Assembly (NCBI GenBank): GCA_025361565.1
Contig: JANYKN010000034.1
Location: 1 to 64,000 of the forward strand
Source: Bacteroidota bacterium
GTDB lineage: Bacteria > Bacteroidota > Bacteroidia > Bacteroidales > NBLH01
Length of the DNA stretch: 64,000 nt
Direction of reading: 5' to 3'
Shown here: one piece after another, positions 18,458-28,400 of the stretch
Numbering within the stretch: the first letter of the stretch is position 1
How the letters are laid out: the number at the start of each line of letters is the position of its first letter
Notes under the pieces: generated by a model
What the model was told of the DNA's origin: nothing
The model's input: the letters and a program-made list of their open reading frames with translations, nothing else
Database searches by the model: none
Made by a program: the position numbers and the translations under genes

Positions 18458-19879
18458 ATGAATTTTCAGGATTTATTACTTATGCAGCACGAATTGCTGC
18501 TAACACTGGCAGCCTTGGTGGTTTTATGTGTTGAGATTTTCTCGCCAGAAAATAATAAAAGGATGGTAGTGCCTTTGGCTGTTTTTTCTATGTTGTTAAT
18601 TGCAGCTGTAAGTTTCTTTTTCCCAACTTCTGGAAAAGCATTTGGCGATATGTACCAAAGCGATACATTAAGAGGTGCAATGAAATCGGTACTTGATATT
18701 GCAACTTTGATTGTATTTCTTCAATCCTATGGCTGGGTAAACAAAGAAGAGAACAGGAATAAAATTTCTGAGTTTTTCATTATCATATTCTCCAGTTTAA
18801 TCGGGATGAATTTCATGATTTCGTCGGGCGATTTTTTAATGCTTTATTTGGGACTGGAATTGGCAACAATTCCTATTGCTGCGTTGGCTGCATTTGATCG
18901 TTATAAAATGAAATCTGCTGAAGCTGGTATCAAACTTATTTTATCTTCAGCTTTATCTACAGCTATTTTGTTGTATGGTTTATCGATGATTTATGCCACA
19001 ACTGGTTCAATCTATTTCGATGAAGTGAGAGCTGCTTTCAAACCTGATGCATTATCGGTTTTGGGAATGATTTTCTTTATTACAGGAATGGGATTTAAAA
19101 TGTCGTTGGTTCCTTTTCATTTATGGACAGCCGATGTTTATGAAGGTTCACCAATTGCTGTTACATCATATCTTTCAGTTGTTTCTAAAGGTGCGGCTGC
19201 GTTTATCTTTACATTTGTGCTTTATACTGTTTTCCCTATTGCTTCTGAAATTTGGTTACAGGTTTTGGTTGTATTATCAATCGTAACCATGACCATTGGT
19301 AACCTTTTTGCCATCCGTCAGGGAAATATGAAACGATTTTTGGCTTTTTCGAGTATCGCGCAAGCAGGTTTCTTGTTGCTTGGTATTTTAGGCCAAGGTC
19401 AATTGGGAATGGGAACCGTAATCTTCTTTTTATTGGTTTATGTATTTACCAACCTTGCTGCATTTAGTGTGGTAGCTGCCATATCTGATGCAACCGGAAA
19501 AGAAGATATGACTGATTACAACGGATTGTACAAGACCAATCCCAATTTAAGCCTTATGTTGATGCTTGCCTTGTTTTCGCTTGCAGGTATTCCACCAGTA
19601 GCTGGTTTCTTTGGTAAGTTGTTTTTATTTAGTGCAATGGCAAGTAAGGGTTATTATATTGTTCTATTTATTGCAGTTATTAACGCAACCATTTCGCTTT
19701 ACTATTATTTGTTACCGGTACGTGCCATGTTCATTAACAAAAGCGATAACCCGATTGAACATTTTAAATCAAATATATACTTAAAGATAGGACTTGGAAT
19801 TTCGGTTGTTGGTATTCTTTTGACTGGTGTTTTCAGTATTGTATATGAGTATTTGATTTCTGTTAGCGCAGGACTTTGA
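18458..19879 (+). CDS. nuoN: NADH-quinone oxidoreductase subunit N
   Basis: 473 residues, the antiporter-like subunit next to NuoK, with about 14 helices. Visible motifs are LYLGLELATIPIAALAAF with the helix-5 Glu, GMGFKMSLVPFHLWTADVYEGSP with the central Lys, and FLAFSSIAQAGFLLLG. It is intact despite the cassette upstream. It completes an 11-subunit complex; nuoE, F and G, which make the NADH dehydrogenase module, are absent here. Confidence 0.95.
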   Translation: MNFQDLLLMQHELLLTLAALVVLCVEIFSPENNKRMVVPLAVFSMLLIAAVSFFFPTSGKAFGDMYQSDTLRGAMKSVLDIATLIVFLQSYGWVNKEENRNKISEFFIIIFSSLIGMNFMISSGDFLMLYLGLELATIPIAALAAFDRYKMKSAEAGIKLILSSALSTAILLYGLSMIYATTGSIYFDEVRAAFKPDALSVLGMIFFITGMGFKMSLVPFHLWTADVYEGSPIAVTSYLSVVSKGAAAFIFTFVLYTVFPIASEIWLQVLVVLSIVTMTIGNLFAIRQGNMKRFLAFSSIAQAGFLLLGILGQGQLGMGTVIFFLLVYVFTNLAAFSVVAAISDATGKEDMTDYNGLYKTNPNLSLMLMLALFSLAGIPPVAGFFGKLFLFSAMASKGYYIVLFIAVINATISLYYYLLPVRAMFINKSDNPIEHFKSNIYLKIGLGISVVGILLTGVFSIVYEYLISVSAGL

Positions 19880-19908
19880 AATTAGAAATTAGTCATTAGA
19901 ACTTAGCA

Positions 19909-19929
19909 CTTCGACTGCGCTCAGTGACC
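19909..19929. repeat. REP-like palindromic element (TTCGACT...GCTCAG)
   Basis: CTTCGACTGCGCTCAGTGACC is a half of the TTCGACT/GCTCAG repeat common between genes in Bacteroidota. Related pieces lie at 20307-20349 (cttcgactt...ggcttcgctcagtaaccg), 21001-21059 and 21087-21113. This copy sits between nuoN and the next ORF. Confidence 0.65.
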
Positions 19930-19981
19930 AAGATCAATTATTTTCACATTTAAGCATATCATTCATTTAAGCATAAAAAAG

Positions 19982-20305
19982 ATGGCTCTAAATAAATTAA
20001 AACCCGTAGTTGAAGAGATAGAAGGTGTTCGTTGTATTGTTGTTGAAGCTGGAATTAATGAAGATCGTCTTAATTTTTTAAAGAAATTACTTGAGCTTAA
20101 CGAATATACTGTTAAAATCAAAGTTGCCGAAGACAATACTTCCACCATTGGAGTTACTGATTTAATGTTTAACGCTGTGTTGGATGTTTATAAACGCAGA
20201 TTAAAAAGTTTTACCGGTAAAAAAGTTACCCCAGCCTATTGGTTGCAGATTTCGGACTCTGAAACTGAAGACGAAGTGAATTATTATCACTTTAAAAAAC
20301 AATAG
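19982..20305 (+). CDS. Conserved hypothetical protein after nuoN
   Basis: 107 residues, soluble, with no signal peptide. The sequence alternates strands and helices: KPVVEEIEGVRCIVVEAGIN, DRLNFLKKLLELNEYTVKI, then GVTDLMFNAVLDVYKRRLKSF and a C-terminal PAYWLQISDSE. It resembles short conserved proteins of Bacteroidales that have no assigned function. It follows nuoN by about 100 bp, including a REP-like element, on the same strand and before the operon terminator, so it is probably the last cistron of the nuo transcript. A link to complex I is only positional. Confidence 0.75.
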   Translation: MALNKLKPVVEEIEGVRCIVVEAGINEDRLNFLKKLLELNEYTVKIKVAEDNTSTIGVTDLMFNAVLDVYKRRLKSFTGKKVTPAYWLQISDSETEDEVNYYHFKKQ

Positions 20306-20437
20306 GGCTTCGACTTACTTCGGCTTCGCTCAGTAACCGCCGCTCAGCCACCAATAAGAACTTAGAAATTAGGTATTAGAACTTAGATATTAGCTTAGCT
20401 AATTTTAATATTCAATAAGCAATAATCATTATACAAT

Positions 20438-20485
20438 AAAAGCAGGTAATCAATTTTGAATAATTGATTATCTGCTTTTTTATTT
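20438..20485 (+). terminator. Strong intrinsic terminator after the nuo operon
   Basis: AAAAGCAG-G-TAATCAATT pairs with AATTGATTA-T-CTGCTTTT (one G-U pair), giving a stem of about 18 bp with a 6-nt loop, followed by TTTATTTT. It ends the nuo transcript. An A-rich 5' side would let it work on the other strand for the minus-strand remnant at 20489 as well. Confidence 0.8.
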
Positions 20486-20488
20486 TAC

Positions 20489-20674
20489 CTAAAGGCGAAA
20501 CCTTAAGCCAATCATGTGATAAATCATATTGATGCTGGCAGAATCATCATAGAAGATAATAGGACCAATGTAGAAGGTGTTAATACCAATAGGCCAAGTA
20601 ATTATTCAAATAAATACAATAAAAACTCCAATCATGAAAGTATAAATACCTATAAGAGAAATGTTACTTTCCAT
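20489..20674 (-). pseudogene. Possible remnant of a small membrane protein gene
   Basis: The minus strand reads from ATG at 20674 to TAG at 20489 as 61 sense codons broken by one in-frame TGA. The peptide is hydrophobic (SLIGIYTFMIGVFIVFI, stop, IITWPIGINTFYIGPIIF, then SINMIYHMIGLRFRL). The plus-strand ORF listed at 20516 is Asn/Lys/Ser-rich, as expected for the antisense of such a sequence. Family unknown. It might be a decayed gene; a chance hydrophobic frame in AT-rich DNA is the alternative. Confidence 0.3.
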
Positions 20675-20741
20675 AAAGCATGTGACAGCATCAATCTATC
20701 AGGTAACAATATATTTGAAGCAACTATTTGTAACAAAAAGA

Positions 20742-21011
20742 CATGTCGAAAGACTTGAATTGGAAATGTTAATGCTTATGGAGCGAGTCGAAGGGCTTGA
20801 ATAGCAAATGTCAATGCTTGAGAAGCAAGTCGAAGGGCTTGAGAGGCAAATCGAAGAGCTTAAGGGGCAAATGACAATGCTTGAGAGGCAAGTGTCATAG
20901 CTTGAGAGGCAAGTCGAAGGGCTTGAGAAGCAAATGTCAAGGTTTGAAAGCTATTCGATAGATGTTGTCTGGAAAGTCCTGAAAGTGATGGACATTGAGA
21001 CTTCGGCGTGA
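20742..21011 (+). pseudogene. Decayed coiled-coil ORF made of 21-bp heptad repeats
   Basis: One frame reads HVERLELEMLMLMERVEGLE, stop, QMSMLEKQVEGLERQIEELK, GQMTMLERQVS, stop, LERQVEGLEKQMSRFESYS and ends at TGA 21009-21011. The DNA is a degenerate 21-bp tandem repeat, so each unit encodes exactly one seven-residue coiled-coil heptad of the type LEKQVEG. Two TAG codons (20802-20804, 20898-20900) break the frame and no start is evident. It looks like the tail of a dead gene; the family is not recognisable. The rest of 20306-21426 has only REP-like pieces and AT-rich sequence. Confidence 0.55.
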
Positions 21012-21113
21012 GCTCAGTCGAACGCTTGTCGAAATGCGATGTACTGAGTTTATCGAAGTATATAAGCTATTGATTATCAATAATCGTTTCGACAGTGCTT
21101 CGACTAGGCTCAG
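21001..21113. repeat. REP-like inverted elements
   Basis: Words such as CTTCGGCGTGAGCTCAGTCGAA, ACTGAGTTTATCGAAGT and TTTCGACAGTGCTTCGACT with GGCTCAGCAAACAG occur in both orientations within about 110 bp. They belong to the same TTCGACT/GCTCAG family as 19909-19929 and 20307-20349 and could form cruciform or hairpin structures. They interrupt the tail of the decayed coiled-coil ORF. Confidence 0.55.
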
Positions 21114-21426
21114 CAAACAGCTCAACGTCCAGATAACACTTTTTAGACAGCCGCTTTATCATTTGAAGTATAAAAAATTATAATCCTGCTTGAACAATAC
21201 AAAAGTGTAAGCAAATTCCAATTCATTATACCTGCATTTTAGTTAAACAGATCCTAACTATTATTGAAACACAATTTTCAATTACCAGTTTTCCATACAG
21301 ATAACACCCATTACATAAGGAGCTATTAAAAATAAAGCATTTTAATTTGTTTTATAAAAATATATTATAGACCTTGTTGTATAAATAAAGAAATAATCAC
21401 TTAAAAATTAACTTAATCATTTACTC

Positions 21427-22125
21427 ATGAACCGCTTGGAAAAAACATATCAGGATATGGTAAAGAATAGTCTTTCCTTTTTGAATGATACAGAAAAAGT
21501 CTGGACAAAAATTGAAGTCATACGGGAAGATGTTGCCGAACTTTTGAAAATTGACAAAGAAATAGATGAGGCTGCAAAGGTGCAAAACGACAGCACCCCC
21601 GAAGGAAAAATAGCACAGAAAAGGCAGGACATGGCCGCATTGGGCAAATCGTTTTACCGCATGGGGCGCAATCTTTGTAATTTGGCAAAGAAAACCAACA
21701 ACCAAGTATTGTTAAAAGCCGTCGATATTTCGGAATCTGGATTTATATCCGGCGAGGAAAAAGAATTGATTTTAAGATTTAGGGCAGTGCTTGCTGCTGC
21801 ACGGTTATATGTTACAGAACTTGTCAAATACAATGTTGCTGCATCGGATTTGGATGCCTTGGATACCCGGTTAGCCTTGATAGTAAGTATGCCCGAAACC
21901 ATAAGTGTAGCCAACAGTCAACGAAAAAGCGCTACACGTACCATCAAAGAACTAAATTCCGAAGCGCGCATCATACTCGATCGCCTGGATGATGCCATTG
22001 AGGGCATGATAAACGACGATAAATATATCGAGAACTGGTTCGATGTACGCAAAATTAAGGGAAGGCATGTAAGCAGCAAAAAGAGCAATGGAAACGGTGC
22101 AGAAGGAAAGCAACCTTTAAAATAA
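21427..22125 (+). CDS. Helical hypothetical protein conserved in Bacteroidota
   Basis: 232 residues, predicted almost entirely helical and soluble: YQDMVKNSLSFLNDTEKVW, LLKIDKEIDEAAKVQ, KRQDMAALGKSFYRMGRNL, then RFRAVLAAARLYVTELVKYN and a C-terminal KKSNGNG tail. I recognise a general resemblance to Bacteroidota hypothetical proteins of about this size that start by describing a loaded helix bundle, but no function is known to me. The base composition looks less AT-rich than the neighbours, which may mean separate acquisition. It is monocistronic and followed by a small hairpin at 22131. Confidence 0.6.
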   Translation: MNRLEKTYQDMVKNSLSFLNDTEKVWTKIEVIREDVAELLKIDKEIDEAAKVQNDSTPEGKIAQKRQDMAALGKSFYRMGRNLCNLAKKTNNQVLLKAVDISESGFISGEEKELILRFRAVLAAARLYVTELVKYNVAASDLDALDTRLALIVSMPETISVANSQRKSATRTIKELNSEARIILDRLDDAIEGMINDDKYIENWFDVRKIKGRHVSSKKSNGNGAEGKQPLK

Positions 22126-22130
22126 CAAGT

Positions 22131-22150
22131 ATAAGGTTTCACCTTATTTT
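22131..22150 (+). terminator. Small hairpin/T-run, terminator candidate
   Basis: ATAAGGT-TTC-ACCTTAT (22131-22147) followed by TTT lies six bases after the stop of the helical hypothetical. The trailing TTTTAGC matches the ends of the palindromic elements at 24331, 34132 and 34428. Confidence 0.5.
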
Positions 22151-22251
22151 AGCTTTGATTACTTTTTGATATGGAAGGAATATGCAAATGTTTTAATGTT
22201 TGCATATAGAAATGTTAGCGATATATAGTATTAAAATTTAAATTTTTATAA

Positions 22252-24090
22252 ATGAAACAAATTTATTTTATTTTTCTTTTTGCAATTGCATTAAATAGCA
22301 TAGTAAAATCTCAAGCAAATTATACAATAATGAATCAATATGTTAACGACATGGTTTATGATTCATTAATTTCAAAGGTTCTAATTTCAATCCCAAGCAA
22401 AGATTATATTCACGGGAATTCAATTGGATATATAGATCCAATATCGGCTTCATTATCAAATTATTATTTTATTGGGAGTGAACCAAGACCTTTAGCACTT
22501 ACTGATAATTTGAAATATGTTTATATAGGAATAGATGGATCTAAGAGTGTTAAAAAATTTAATCTTGCAACGAATACTAATGAACTTACATTTACTGTAG
22601 GGTTTAATAATTTTGATGGACAATTTTATGCAGGTAATATATCTTGCAAACCTGGCACAGATTCGGTTGTAGCAGTGGCTCGGCGTGCGCAGGGAAATTC
22701 AAAAGGTGTTTGTATTTATAAAAATGGAGTAAAGCTAAATGATACAATAAGTTATTATCCAACAACAATTGACCTGGTTCACTTTTATAGTCCTACTGTT
22801 CTTTTTGGATTTGATAATTCAGATACAGGCTTTGATTTTACAACGATGTCGGTTGACTCTCAGGGTGTTAAAAAGGTCAATCATATTGGTAATCTTATGA
22901 ATGGTTTCAATAATGATTTTTATATAAATAAAAATATGGCGCTTTCCGATAATGGAGATCTTCTTGATTTAACAGGTGGTTCTGCAACTTCGCTAGCAAA
23001 GATATCGATTCCAACAACCCAAGGATTTAATAAGGTTAGAGCTTGTTTTGACAATGGTTCTAATTTAGTTTGTTTTGCGACAAGAGGATTTTGGAATGAC
23101 AGTCTTTACATTTTCAGATACAATTCAACAACATTTCTCAAATATGACCAAATTCGTGTTAATGGATTTAAGGACGAAGTAAATAAAATAATTTGCTGGG
23201 GAAAGTCAAAATACATTATCAGTACATTAGACGGTAAATTGCTTATAATTAATGGCATATTACCAACAGTAAATACTAAAACAACAGAATTCATTACTTC
23301 TTCTTCTGTGGTATGCGGAGGGGAAATTATTGCCGAAGGTAGTTCTATTGTCATTTCTCGTGGAGTCTGTTGGAGTACAAATGCAAATCCAACAATAGCA
23401 GATAATAATTTGATTTCTGGCACAGTAACTGTGCAATTCAGTACAACAATAAATGATTTGGCACCCAATACTACTTACCATTACAGGGCATTTGCCACAA
23501 ATGATGCTGGAACAGCTTATGGAGAAGATAAAGAATTTACAACACTTGTTGCTTTACCAACATTAACGACAACTGCAATTTCTGGGATTACTTCAAATGC
23601 AGCAATAAGCGGCGGAAATATAACAAACGACGGAAACGCAACAATTACAACTCGTGGAGTCTGTTGGAGTACTTCACAAAGTCCAACAGTTGCAAATAAC
23701 AAAACAAGTGACGGAACTGGTAGCGGACAATTTGCAAGCAATTTAACTGGATTGTCGCCAAATATAAATTATTATGTGAGAGCTTATGCAATAAATTTGG
23801 CTGGAACTGCTTACGGAGATGAAATTTCATTTACACCTTTGACAACTGGATTAACTCAAATTTCCGATAAAGATTTTTCAATTTATCCAAATCCAACAAA
23901 TGATAAACTTTATATAAACGGATTAACAGAAAAAGCAATAATTTCAATCTTCGATCAAAACGGTAAATTATTTTTTAACAAACAAATTATTAATGACGAA
24001 ATTGATATAAGTAATTTCCAAAATGGAATTTACATATTTAAAGTAGAAACAAATAAAGGAAAAATAACAAGAAAATTTATAAAAGAATAA
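22252..24090 (+). CDS. Secreted protein with T9SS type A sorting domain
   Basis: 612 residues. An N-terminal signal peptide (FIFLFAIALNSIVKSQ) is followed by a region of about 320 residues of repeated strands that looks like a beta-propeller (VVAVARRAQGNSKGVCIYK, DNGDLLDLTGGSATSLAKI). Two fibronectin-like repeats follow at about 345-530, each with RGVCWST...NPT and a YY/YHxRAxAxNxAGTAYG motif. The C-terminus (about 540-612) is the Por secretion sorting domain: FSIYPNPTNDKLYING, then GIYIFKVET and KFIKE. It should cross the inner membrane by Sec and be exported and anchored by the type IX system. The ligand is unknown. Confidence 0.85.
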   Translation: MKQIYFIFLFAIALNSIVKSQANYTIMNQYVNDMVYDSLISKVLISIPSKDYIHGNSIGYIDPISASLSNYYFIGSEPRPLALTDNLKYVYIGIDGSKSVKKFNLATNTNELTFTVGFNNFDGQFYAGNISCKPGTDSVVAVARRAQGNSKGVCIYKNGVKLNDTISYYPTTIDLVHFYSPTVLFGFDNSDTGFDFTTMSVDSQGVKKVNHIGNLMNGFNNDFYINKNMALSDNGDLLDLTGGSATSLAKISIPTTQGFNKVRACFDNGSNLVCFATRGFWNDSLYIFRYNSTTFLKYDQIRVNGFKDEVNKIICWGKSKYIISTLDGKLLIINGILPTVNTKTTEFITSSSVVCGGEIIAEGSSIVISRGVCWSTNANPTIADNNLISGTVTVQFSTTINDLAPNTTYHYRAFATNDAGTAYGEDKEFTTLVALPTLTTTAISGITSNAAISGGNITNDGNATITTRGVCWSTSQSPTVANNKTSDGTGSGQFASNLTGLSPNINYYVRAYAINLAGTAYGDEISFTPLTTGLTQISDKDFSIYPNPTNDKLYINGLTEKAIISIFDQNGKLFFNKQIINDEIDISNFQNGIYIFKVETNKGKITRKFIKE

Positions 24091-24330
24091 TCTGATTCAT
24101 AAACATGAAAAAATAAAATAACTTGATAACTACTGAATTATATCGCTAGCAGTGGTTATCTGGCGATTTGCCCTATAAATTTCACAAGTCAAAGCCTCAT
24201 CAAAAGGAAAAACAAACGGCATCACCTGGTTGTTGACCACAGGGCAAATTGATTGATTTGAAAATATATGATAAACTAGGTTTATTAAAGACGAACCCTT
24301 TCCAAAAGAGTTCGCCTCTGAATGAAACAG

Positions 24331-24389
24331 AAAGAAGAAACCTTTTAAAAGGTTTCTTCTTTAGCCAAGTAATAAAAGGTGAAACCTTT
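24331..24389. repeat. Perfect 32-bp palindrome plus a smaller palindrome
   Basis: AAAGAAGAAACCTTTT (24331-24346) and its exact reverse complement AAAAGGTTTCTTCTTT (24347-24362) form a 32-bp palindrome followed by AGCC. A second one, AAAGGT-GAA-ACCTTT (24375-24389), follows. They belong to the GAAACCTTT repeat family of this window. They lie in the 393-bp gap between the T9SS protein and the efflux operon, which otherwise shows no gene. Confidence 0.75.
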
Positions 24390-24483
24390 GAAAAAAAGAC
24401 TTCGCCTTTTGTTAAAAGAAATATCATTCTTCGTTTAACCCTCCTGTTTCAAACAAATATTGCATAATTTAGAGGCTTAAAAT

Positions 24484-25416
24484 ATGAAAAGAATGATCTC
24501 TAAATTCCAAAACATAATCCTGTTTTCAATCGTTTTTTCTCTTGCCATAGCATGCAAGAATACTGAAGAAAAGGAAACTACCATAAAACCAAAAGCACAG
24601 GTTGAAATAGCAGGCATAAGCTATGGAACGGTCAAAGATAGCCTAACTTTTTTTGGCTCTACCTTTTATCGCCGGCACAATGAACTTGTTGCATCGTCAA
24701 ACGGATATATTAAAAGTGTTCGGACTGCTCTTGGTCAGTTTGTTTTAAAAGGCGAAGTATTATATGTGTTAGAAACCAAGGAACAGCATGCCCTTTCGGG
24801 ACAAACATTAATGGATGATTCACTCACAAACAAAATGTCTGAAATAAAGATTGTGACTCCTGTAAATGGTATTGTAAGTACATTTGATAAACAACAAGCT
24901 GGTGAATATGTGATGGAAGGAACGCAATTGTGTTCAATTTCAGAAACAACAGATTTTGCATTTCAAATCAACATTCCTTATGAATATGCTTCACTCGTTA
25001 AAACCGGAACACCATGCACAATTGTATTGCCTGATAATTCGAAACATAATGCAATTTTTACTGTCCGTTTAACCAATATGAATGTTCAGGCTCAAACACA
25101 AGTTTGGCTTGCTGTGAGCAATGATCGTCTTTCACTTCCTGAAAATCTTATTGTAAAAGTATTGATACCATTAAATAGTCCGTTGAAGGTGCAGATTATT
25201 CCACGAACCTGCCTGCTTGCAAATGAAATGATGACTGAATTCTGGGTAATGAAACTGATAAATGATTCAACCGCAGTTAAAACCATTGTCAAAACGGGTA
25301 AACGTGATACTTCACTTGTTGAAATTCTTTCGCCTGTTTTTAATGTTGACGATAAGCTGATCAGCAAAGGGAATTATGGACTTCCGGATACCGTGAATTT
25401 TATATTGAATCACTAA
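24484..25416 (+). CDS. RND efflux periplasmic adaptor lipoprotein
   Basis: 310 residues. A lipobox (SLAIAC, Cys at about residue 24) anchors it to a membrane. The lipoyl/beta-barrel halves are visible: YIKSVRTALGQFVLKGEVLYVLE and VTPVNGIVSTFDKQQAGEYVMEGTQLCSIS, then a beta-barrel and a membrane-proximal region. It is the membrane-fusion protein for the RND pump 28 bp downstream. It is shorter than most HlyD/AcrA adaptors, because only about 15 residues separate the two lipoyl halves, so the long alpha-helical hairpin that contacts TolC is missing. No outer-membrane factor gene is nearby. Confidence 0.85.
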   Translation: MKRMISKFQNIILFSIVFSLAIACKNTEEKETTIKPKAQVEIAGISYGTVKDSLTFFGSTFYRRHNELVASSNGYIKSVRTALGQFVLKGEVLYVLETKEQHALSGQTLMDDSLTNKMSEIKIVTPVNGIVSTFDKQQAGEYVMEGTQLCSISETTDFAFQINIPYEYASLVKTGTPCTIVLPDNSKHNAIFTVRLTNMNVQAQTQVWLAVSNDRLSLPENLIVKVLIPLNSPLKVQIIPRTCLLANEMMTEFWVMKLINDSTAVKTIVKTGKRDTSLVEILSPVFNVDDKLISKGNYGLPDTVNFILNH

Positions 25417-25444
25417 ATAATAAATTCTAATAATTCCTGAAAAC

Positions 25445-28400
25445 ATGAAGTCTGCCGGCTATCATAAAATCTTATATAAACCCATCATTTTCACTGCAAT
25501 TCTTGTGTTTATGGCAGGGGTGTATTCGTATATCCACATGCAAACCAATTTGTTTCCTGAAGTAAATTTTCCACGAATTGCATTAATGGTTGACGCCGGC
25601 CAACAGCCTATAGATCAGATGATGATAACTGTTACCAAGCCACTCGAAAGCGCTGTTAAAAGGGTTCAGGGTGTAACGCTTGTCAGAAGTGTAACCAGTC
25701 GTGGTAGTAGCACCATTAATGTTTATTTTCAATGGGGTATGGACATGAATAGTCTAAAAACCCAGTTGGAAAGCAGAATTATGGAAATACGGAATTTTCT
25801 GCCTGCTGATGTTAATATATCCATTGAAGCGATGAATCAATCGCGGTTTCCGGTATACGGTTTTACTCTTGAAAGTGATAAATATAGTGAAGTTGCACTT
25901 CGGGATCAAGCTAATTTAATTGTCCGCCCTGCATTTTCGCAAGTTCCCGGAATATCAAATGTTGTAGTGCTTGGTGGTAAAATTAAAGAATATGTTATTG
26001 TCCCTGATGTTTATAAAATGACATCGCTTGGAATTACACCAAATATCATTGTTAATGTATTTGCCAATAATAATTTTGTGTTGTCGAATGGATATATCAA
26101 AGGATATAACCGTCTTTATCTTTCGCTAACGGAAACCAGGATTGAAAATATTGATAAACTCGAAAATCTGGTTATAAAAAGTGATGGACAGCGTTTAACA
26201 AGGCTAAAAGATATTGCCCGTATTGAAATCAACGAGCAACAGGAACTTTTAAGTGTAAATGCAAATGGGCATAAGGCGGTTATTTTGGATTTGATAAAAC
26301 AACCGGGAATTAACCTGGTGGATTTTGAAAAAGATGCTACTGCTAAATCTCTTGAAATTCAGAAATTGTTGCCCAAAGGGATTATTCTTAAACCATATTA
26401 TAATCAAAGCGTTTTTGTAACAGAGAGTGCAAATAGCGTAATAGAAACTATTTGGGAAGGTTTGTTTCTTGCTTTTATCGTAATGGTGCTTTTCCTCAGA
26501 TCATGGAGATCGAGTATGGTGGTTCTCTTTACAATTCCCGTTACACTTGCTTTTACAGTTGTGGTATTGCGCTTATTCGGAATAACTATTAATATCATGT
26601 CATTGGGTGCTATAGCTGCTTCCATCGGGCTTATCATTGATGATGCCATTGTTATTATTGAACAAATTTATCGAACGCATGAGGAATTTCCCGAAAAAGA
26701 TAGATATACAGTTGTTGCAGAGTCTATAAAGGGACTTTTTCCTGCCATGATAGGTTCTTCGCTTTCTACCATTGTTATTCATTTTCCATTCAGGTTAATG
26801 AGTGGCCTTGCCGGAAGCTTTTTCCGCGAACTTTCCGATACCATGCAAATTACCATGGCTTGTTCCTTTTTTGTAACTTGGTTGGTCCTTCCTGTTTTAC
26901 ATATAGCTATTGGTTATAAACATACTAAAAAACCACAAAGAGAGGATGCTGAACATTCTGTAAAAAGACTTAGATGGCTTACATGGTTGATTCATCGACC
27001 GATACTTGCGGGCGTTTACATTATTATTTTGGGATTTGCAGCATGGTGGGCAGTAAGTAAAATGGAAACTGGATTTCTACCAGACCTTGATGAAGGGTCA
27101 ATTGTGTTGGATTATTATTCACCTTCAGGAACTTCAATAGAGGAAAGTGAACGGTTGTGCCAGGCAATGGAAAAAATTGTGATTAATCATCCAGACGTAG
27201 CTTCTTATTCTCGCAGATTGGGGGTCAATATGGGATCTTTTACCATTCCATTTAATGTGGGCGATTACCTGATACAATTAAAAAAGGATCGAAAGAAAAC
27301 TACAGAAGAAGTAATTTCGGATTTGAGGGCAAAGATAAACCGCGAAGTTCCTGCTATGTCGGTTGATTTTGGTCAGCGGATTGCCGATTTACTTGGTGAT
27401 TTGATGAGTGTTCCACAGCCCATCGAAATAAAAATATTTGGAAATGATTATAAGATATTGGCAAGTTACGCGCTAAAGGTGGAAGAAATAATGGAAAAAG
27501 TGAAAGGAGTTGCTGATATCGAAACTGGGCTGGTTCCCGAGGGTCCAAGTCTGATCATTGTACCTGATCAGGAAAAGCTTAGCAGATATGGTATTGCACT
27601 CACTGATTTTCAAATGCAGATGAGTGCTTATACCGGAGGCGTTCCTGTTGGGATGAATGCAGGTATTCCGGTACCTTCTCCAACGCAATCAGCGATGACC
27701 AGCGGTTTACAGATAGGCCAGATTCAGGAAGGTGAACTGATGCGACGTACCATTTTACGTTTTATTGATTACCAAAAGAATGACGTTGAATTGCTGAGGA
27801 AGCAATTGATTTTTCTTCCTGATGGAACCACAAGACCGTTGGAATTCTTCTGTTCCATGCATGTTTTACCTGGTGAAAGCGAACGAATGCGTGAAGATTT
27901 AAAGTCGGTAGTTGCTGTTACAGCGCGTCTGGATAATCGTGATTTGGGAAGTGCGATAAAAGAAATTAAGAAAGAGATTGAGAATAAAATTGCTCTTCCA
28001 CAAGGATTCAATGTTGTTTATGCTGGTGCATATGCCAATCAGCAACAATCCTTCGATGAACTATTCAGAGTGTTGGCAATGGCCATTCTTTTTGTTTGCA
28101 CCGTACTGATGTTTCTTTTTAAAGAATGGCGAATGACCTTTCTTATCATTTTTATATCCGTTGCAGGAATTTCGGGATGTTTGATAGCACTTTACATAAC
28201 TGGCGTTCCATTGAATGTTAGCAGCTACACTGGCATTATTATGATTGTTGGGATTATGGCTGAAAATGCAATATTTACTGTCAACCAGTTTAAAACAAAT
28301 CTTGCTGCAACCGGCGATGTTGATCATTCAGTAGATTTTGCAATTGCAATAAGGCTTCGGCCTAAACTGATGACTGCCTGTGGGGCGATATTGGCCTTAT

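Noticed and set aside
20516-20758. 80-residue plus-strand ORF
   Set aside because: Asn/Lys/Ser-rich and without domain; looks like the antisense of the hydrophobic remnant on the other strand.
22252-24090. T9SS protein as an adhesin
   Set aside because: Only fibronectin-like repeats and the sorting domain are seen; no known adhesion domain supports a specific role.
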